Source of the DNA: Bacteroidota bacterium | GTDB taxonomy: Bacteria > Bacteroidota > Bacteroidia > Chitinophagales > Chitinophagaceae | Reading direction: 5' to 3' | Assembly: GCA_013285855.1 (NCBI GenBank) | Contig: JABDGW010000030.1 | Coordinates: 1 to 35,086, forward strand | DNA length: 35,086 nucleotides | In this document: positions 32,995 through 35,086 of the stretch, piece after piece | How the letters are laid out: every line of letters starts with the position of its first letter | Position numbering within the stretch: the first letter of the stretch is position 1 | Made by a program: the position numbers and the translations under genes | Notes under the pieces: generated by a model | Seen by the model: the letters and a program-made list of their open reading frames with translations, nothing else | What the model was told of the DNA's origin: nothing | The model's database searches: none

Positions 32995-34332
32995 GTGGAG
33001 AAAAAAATTGCGAACTGGGGAAACTATCCGGTGATGGAAAGCGATGAGCGTTTTTTTAGTTTCGATGATCAGTTACAAAAATTAGTAAAAGAAAGCACGC
33101 ATTTTATTCCCCGCGGCAATGGACGTTGTTATGGAGACGCTTCCTTATCAACCGAAACAATCAATACTTTAAAGTATGACAAAGTGCTTTCTTTTGATAC
33201 AACAAACGGTATTTTAGAATGTCAAAGCGGACTTACTCTTGATAAAATTTTAGAATTTATTGTTCCCAAAGGATGGTTTCTTCCTGTAACTCCCGGCACA
33301 AAATTTATTACTGTTGGCGGCGCTGTTGGCAGTGATGTTCATGGAAAAAATCATCACATTGATGGTTCTTTTTCCAATCATATTGTGGAGATGGAATTGA
33401 TATTGGCTGATGGAACGATAACTGTTTGTTCACCTTCTCAAAACACCCAATTGTTTGAAGCAACCTGCGGCGGAATGGGCTTAACAGGCTTAATAACAAG
33501 AATAAAATTCAGGTTGAAAAAAATTGAAACTTCGTACATAAAACAAAAACAGGTTAAAGCAGAAAACTTAGATGAAGTTATTCGTTTGTTTGATGAATAC
33601 AATCATTATACTTATTCTGTTGCATGGATTGATTGCTTAAAAAAAGGTAAACAATTTGGAAGAAGCATTCTTATTTTAGGTGAACATGCAAAGGTTGATG
33701 AGTTGCCTGAAAAATATAAATCTGATCCATTAAAGTTACCGGCAAAAAAAAGTATTCCGTTTCCAATCAATCTTCCATCATGGGTTTTGAACAGCTTTAC
33801 AGTAAAGCTTTTTAATTTTTTGTATTATGGAAAAAACTTTAAAAAAGAAATTAATAATGTAGTTAGCTACGAACCATTTTTTTATCCGCTTGATGCAATT
33901 TTAAACTGGAACCGGGGCTATGGGAAAAAAGGATTTATACAATACCAGTTTGTATTGCCGCTTGAAGCAAAGCAAGGGCTTGTTGAAATCCTCAATCGCA
34001 TCAGCGATGAAGGATTAGGTTCTTTTCTTGCTGTATTAAAAGTGTTTGGTAAACAGGAAAGCTTAATATCATTTCCAACAGAAGGTTATACATTAGCACT
34101 TGATTTTCCTGTTAGAGATGGTTTGTTTAAGTTTCTTGATGAACTGGATAAAATAGTGCTGAATTACGGCGGCCGTTTATACATGAGCAAAGATGCGCGC
34201 ATGAAGCCCGAAGTATTAACAGCAGGTTATCCAAGATTAAATGAGTTTAAGCAAATTTTAAATACATATAATCCCAAGGGAAAGATCCGCTCTATTCAAT
34301 CGGATCGTTTATTATTAACTCCCCAGTTATAA
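32995..34332 (+). CDS. dprE1: Decaprenylphosphoryl-beta-D-ribose oxidase DprE1
   Basis: FAD enzyme that oxidises polyprenylphosphoryl-ribose at C2', first half of the epimerisation to arabinose. 445 residues against about 460 in M. tuberculosis. GTG start at 32995, 6 bp after ubiA. The FAD domain reads RGNGRCYGDASL, PGTKFITVGGAVGSDVHGKN and GGMGLTGLI; late parts NWNRGYGKKGFIQYQFVLP and FGGRLYxxKD-like (here YMSKDAR, catalytic K399) align with the mycobacterial enzyme. The position of the mycobacterial benzothiazinone-target Cys387 (NICVDFP) is alanine here (TLALDFP, A368); the spacing to the catalytic Lys is 31 in both. Alignment from memory, not computed. Confidence 0.9.
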   Translation: MEKKIANWGNYPVMESDERFFSFDDQLQKLVKESTHFIPRGNGRCYGDASLSTETINTLKYDKVLSFDTTNGILECQSGLTLDKILEFIVPKGWFLPVTPGTKFITVGGAVGSDVHGKNHHIDGSFSNHIVEMELILADGTITVCSPSQNTQLFEATCGGMGLTGLITRIKFRLKKIETSYIKQKQVKAENLDEVIRLFDEYNHYTYSVAWIDCLKKGKQFGRSILILGEHAKVDELPEKYKSDPLKLPAKKSIPFPINLPSWVLNSFTVKLFNFLYYGKNFKKEINNVVSYEPFFYPLDAILNWNRGYGKKGFIQYQFVLPLEAKQGLVEILNRISDEGLGSFLAVLKVFGKQESLISFPTEGYTLALDFPVRDGLFKFLDELDKIVLNYGGRLYMSKDARMKPEVLTAGYPRLNEFKQILNTYNPKGKIRSIQSDRLLLTPQL

Positions 34333-34334
34333 TT

Positions 34335-35066
34335 ATGTCAACAGTTTTATTGTTAGGAGCAACCTCGGATATGGCTGTTGCCATTGCACGTAAAATGGCT
34401 GAGAAAGGAAATAATATTCAACTCGCAGCCAGGAATTCAAATCGTTTACAGGCATTACAATCAGATATTTCTGTACGGTATAATGTTGCCTGTACAATTC
34501 ACGAATTTGATGCAACAGATTTTGCTTCGCATGCTTTTTTTTATCAATCATTGTCTGTCAAACCAGATATTACCATTTGCGTATTTGGATATATGAGTGA
34601 TAATATAACTGCGGGAAAAGATTGGCAGGAAGCATCAAAAATGATTAACAGTAATTACACCGGCGCCGTTTCAATTTTAAATATTATTGCTGAAGAGTAT
34701 GCTGCAAAAAAAAGCGGGACTATTGTGGGAATAAGTTCTGTTGCAGGTGAAAGAGGAAGACAAAGCAATTATATTTACGGTAGTGCTAAGGCTGGCTTTA
34801 CTGCGTATTTATCAGGATTAAGAAATAAGCTTTATCATGATAACGTGCATGTAGTAACAGTTTTGCCGGGTTTTGTAAATACAAAAATGACGGCTGAATT
34901 AAATTTACCACCTTTGCTTACAGCAAGTACAGAACAGGTTGCGGATGCAGTTGAAAAAGCAATAAGAAAAAATCAAAATGTTGTATATGTAAAATGGTTC
35001 TGGAAATGGATAATGAAGATTATAAAATCGGTTCCTGAAAACATGTTTAAGAAAAAGAAATTGTGA
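34335..35066 (+). CDS. dprE2: DprE2-like short-chain dehydrogenase (decaprenylphosphoryl-2-keto-ribose reductase)
   Basis: NAD(P)H-dependent reductase that completes the epimerisation started by DprE1, giving polyprenylphosphoryl-arabinose. 243 residues. N-terminal LLLGATSDMAVAIARKMA lacks the usual GxxxGxG spacing but has the GATSD-type start seen in DprE2 proteins. The SDR active site is complete: S135 (GISSVAG), Y148 and K152 (YGSAK). C-terminal VTVLPGFVNTKMTAEL and a basic helical tail (KIIKSVPENMFKKKK), likely membrane-associating. Starts 2 bp after dprE1. The TGATG overlap with a following ATG suggests another coupled gene. Confidence 0.85.
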   Translation: MSTVLLLGATSDMAVAIARKMAEKGNNIQLAARNSNRLQALQSDISVRYNVACTIHEFDATDFASHAFFYQSLSVKPDITICVFGYMSDNITAGKDWQEASKMINSNYTGAVSILNIIAEEYAAKKSGTIVGISSVAGERGRQSNYIYGSAKAGFTAYLSGLRNKLYHDNVHVVTVLPGFVNTKMTAELNLPPLLTASTEQVADAVEKAIRKNQNVVYVKWFWKWIMKIIKSVPENMFKKKKL

Positions 35067-35086
35067 TGATAGCCAACGTAAAAATT
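35066..35086 (+). CDS. Start of a further gene at the right edge (7 codons visible)
   Basis: ATG at 35066 overlaps the dprE2 stop (TGATG) and opens MIANVKI before the window ends. Overlap coupling and orientation suggest the glycan operon continues. Seven residues are too few to name a family; a phosphatase removing the 5'-phosphate of the UbiA product would be a logical expectation, but nothing here shows it. Confidence 0.4.

Noticed and set aside
1-35086. tRNA or rRNA genes
   Set aside because: Intergenic regions are short and none shows a cloverleaf or rRNA-like conserved sequence by eye.

Overview
The window is an AT-rich chromosomal segment of a member of the Bacteroidota, most likely a Chitinophagaceae-like lineage. 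The evidence is gene content (the ubiE-porT pair, a MoxR/DUF58/BatA cluster, an IPExxxVDY-family protein, ORF6N, short-form pterin dehydratase), signal peptides ending in Ala-Gln, several promoter-like sites matching the phylum's TTTG / TAnnTTTG pattern, and the near absence of Shine-Dalgarno sequences. I see no rRNA, tRNA, CRISPR array, insertion sequence or prophage. The assignment rests on protein family recognition by eye, not on database searches.

Layout. 1-2064: feoB (minus strand, cut by the left edge). 2244-7573: secreted M28 peptidase, IPExxxVDY protein, pterin dehydratase, ABC ATPase plus TolC-type channel, small lipoprotein. 7621-12413: biotin-dependent carboxyltransferase (minus), sugar nucleotidyltransferase (plus), and a translationally coupled ECF sigma factor / membrane-tethered trypsin-like protease pair (minus), divergent from a Met-rich lipoprotein. 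12414-13972: a regulatory region followed by pheA and the start of an aromatic/aspartate-type aminotransferase. 13956-15398: the C-terminal two thirds of a RelA/SpoT protein, abutting the broken aminotransferase. 15385-19102: a stress-type ytxH/holin-like/hypothetical trio, an AI-2E-family permease, porT and ubiE. 19265-23174: MoxR-DUF58-BatD-like-BatA operon. 23270-28134: korB (minus), then gnd, an ORF6N gene and zwf (oxidative pentose phosphate). 28174-35086: envelope glycan genes: a GT-C-like membrane protein (minus), then a 2OG-Fe(II) oxygenase, a GT4 glycosyltransferase, and ubiA-dprE1-dprE2, the set that makes polyprenyl-phospho-D-arabinose in mycobacteria.

The most interesting items: (1) upstream of pheA there is what reads as a complete ribosome-mediated transcription attenuator: a consensus Bacteroidota promoter, a 20-codon leader peptide with five Phe and three Tyr codons, and two mutually exclusive hairpins, the second followed by a T-run. 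(2) The pheA operon is broken 357 bp into the aminotransferase and joined, at an AAAAAGGG microhomology, to the middle of a RelA/SpoT synthetase domain; this is either a real deletion/rearrangement or an assembly chimera. (3) A DprE1/DprE2/UbiA arabinose-lipid pathway in a Gram-negative, with alanine at the DprE1 position that is the benzothiazinone-target cysteine in M. tuberculosis. (4) Tandem heptamer repeats at several sites, including a set inside the 5' coding end of the BatD-like gene, where copy-number change would shift the frame. (5) An ECF sigma factor coupled to a protein that looks like an anti-sigma domain fused across the membrane to a trypsin-like protease.
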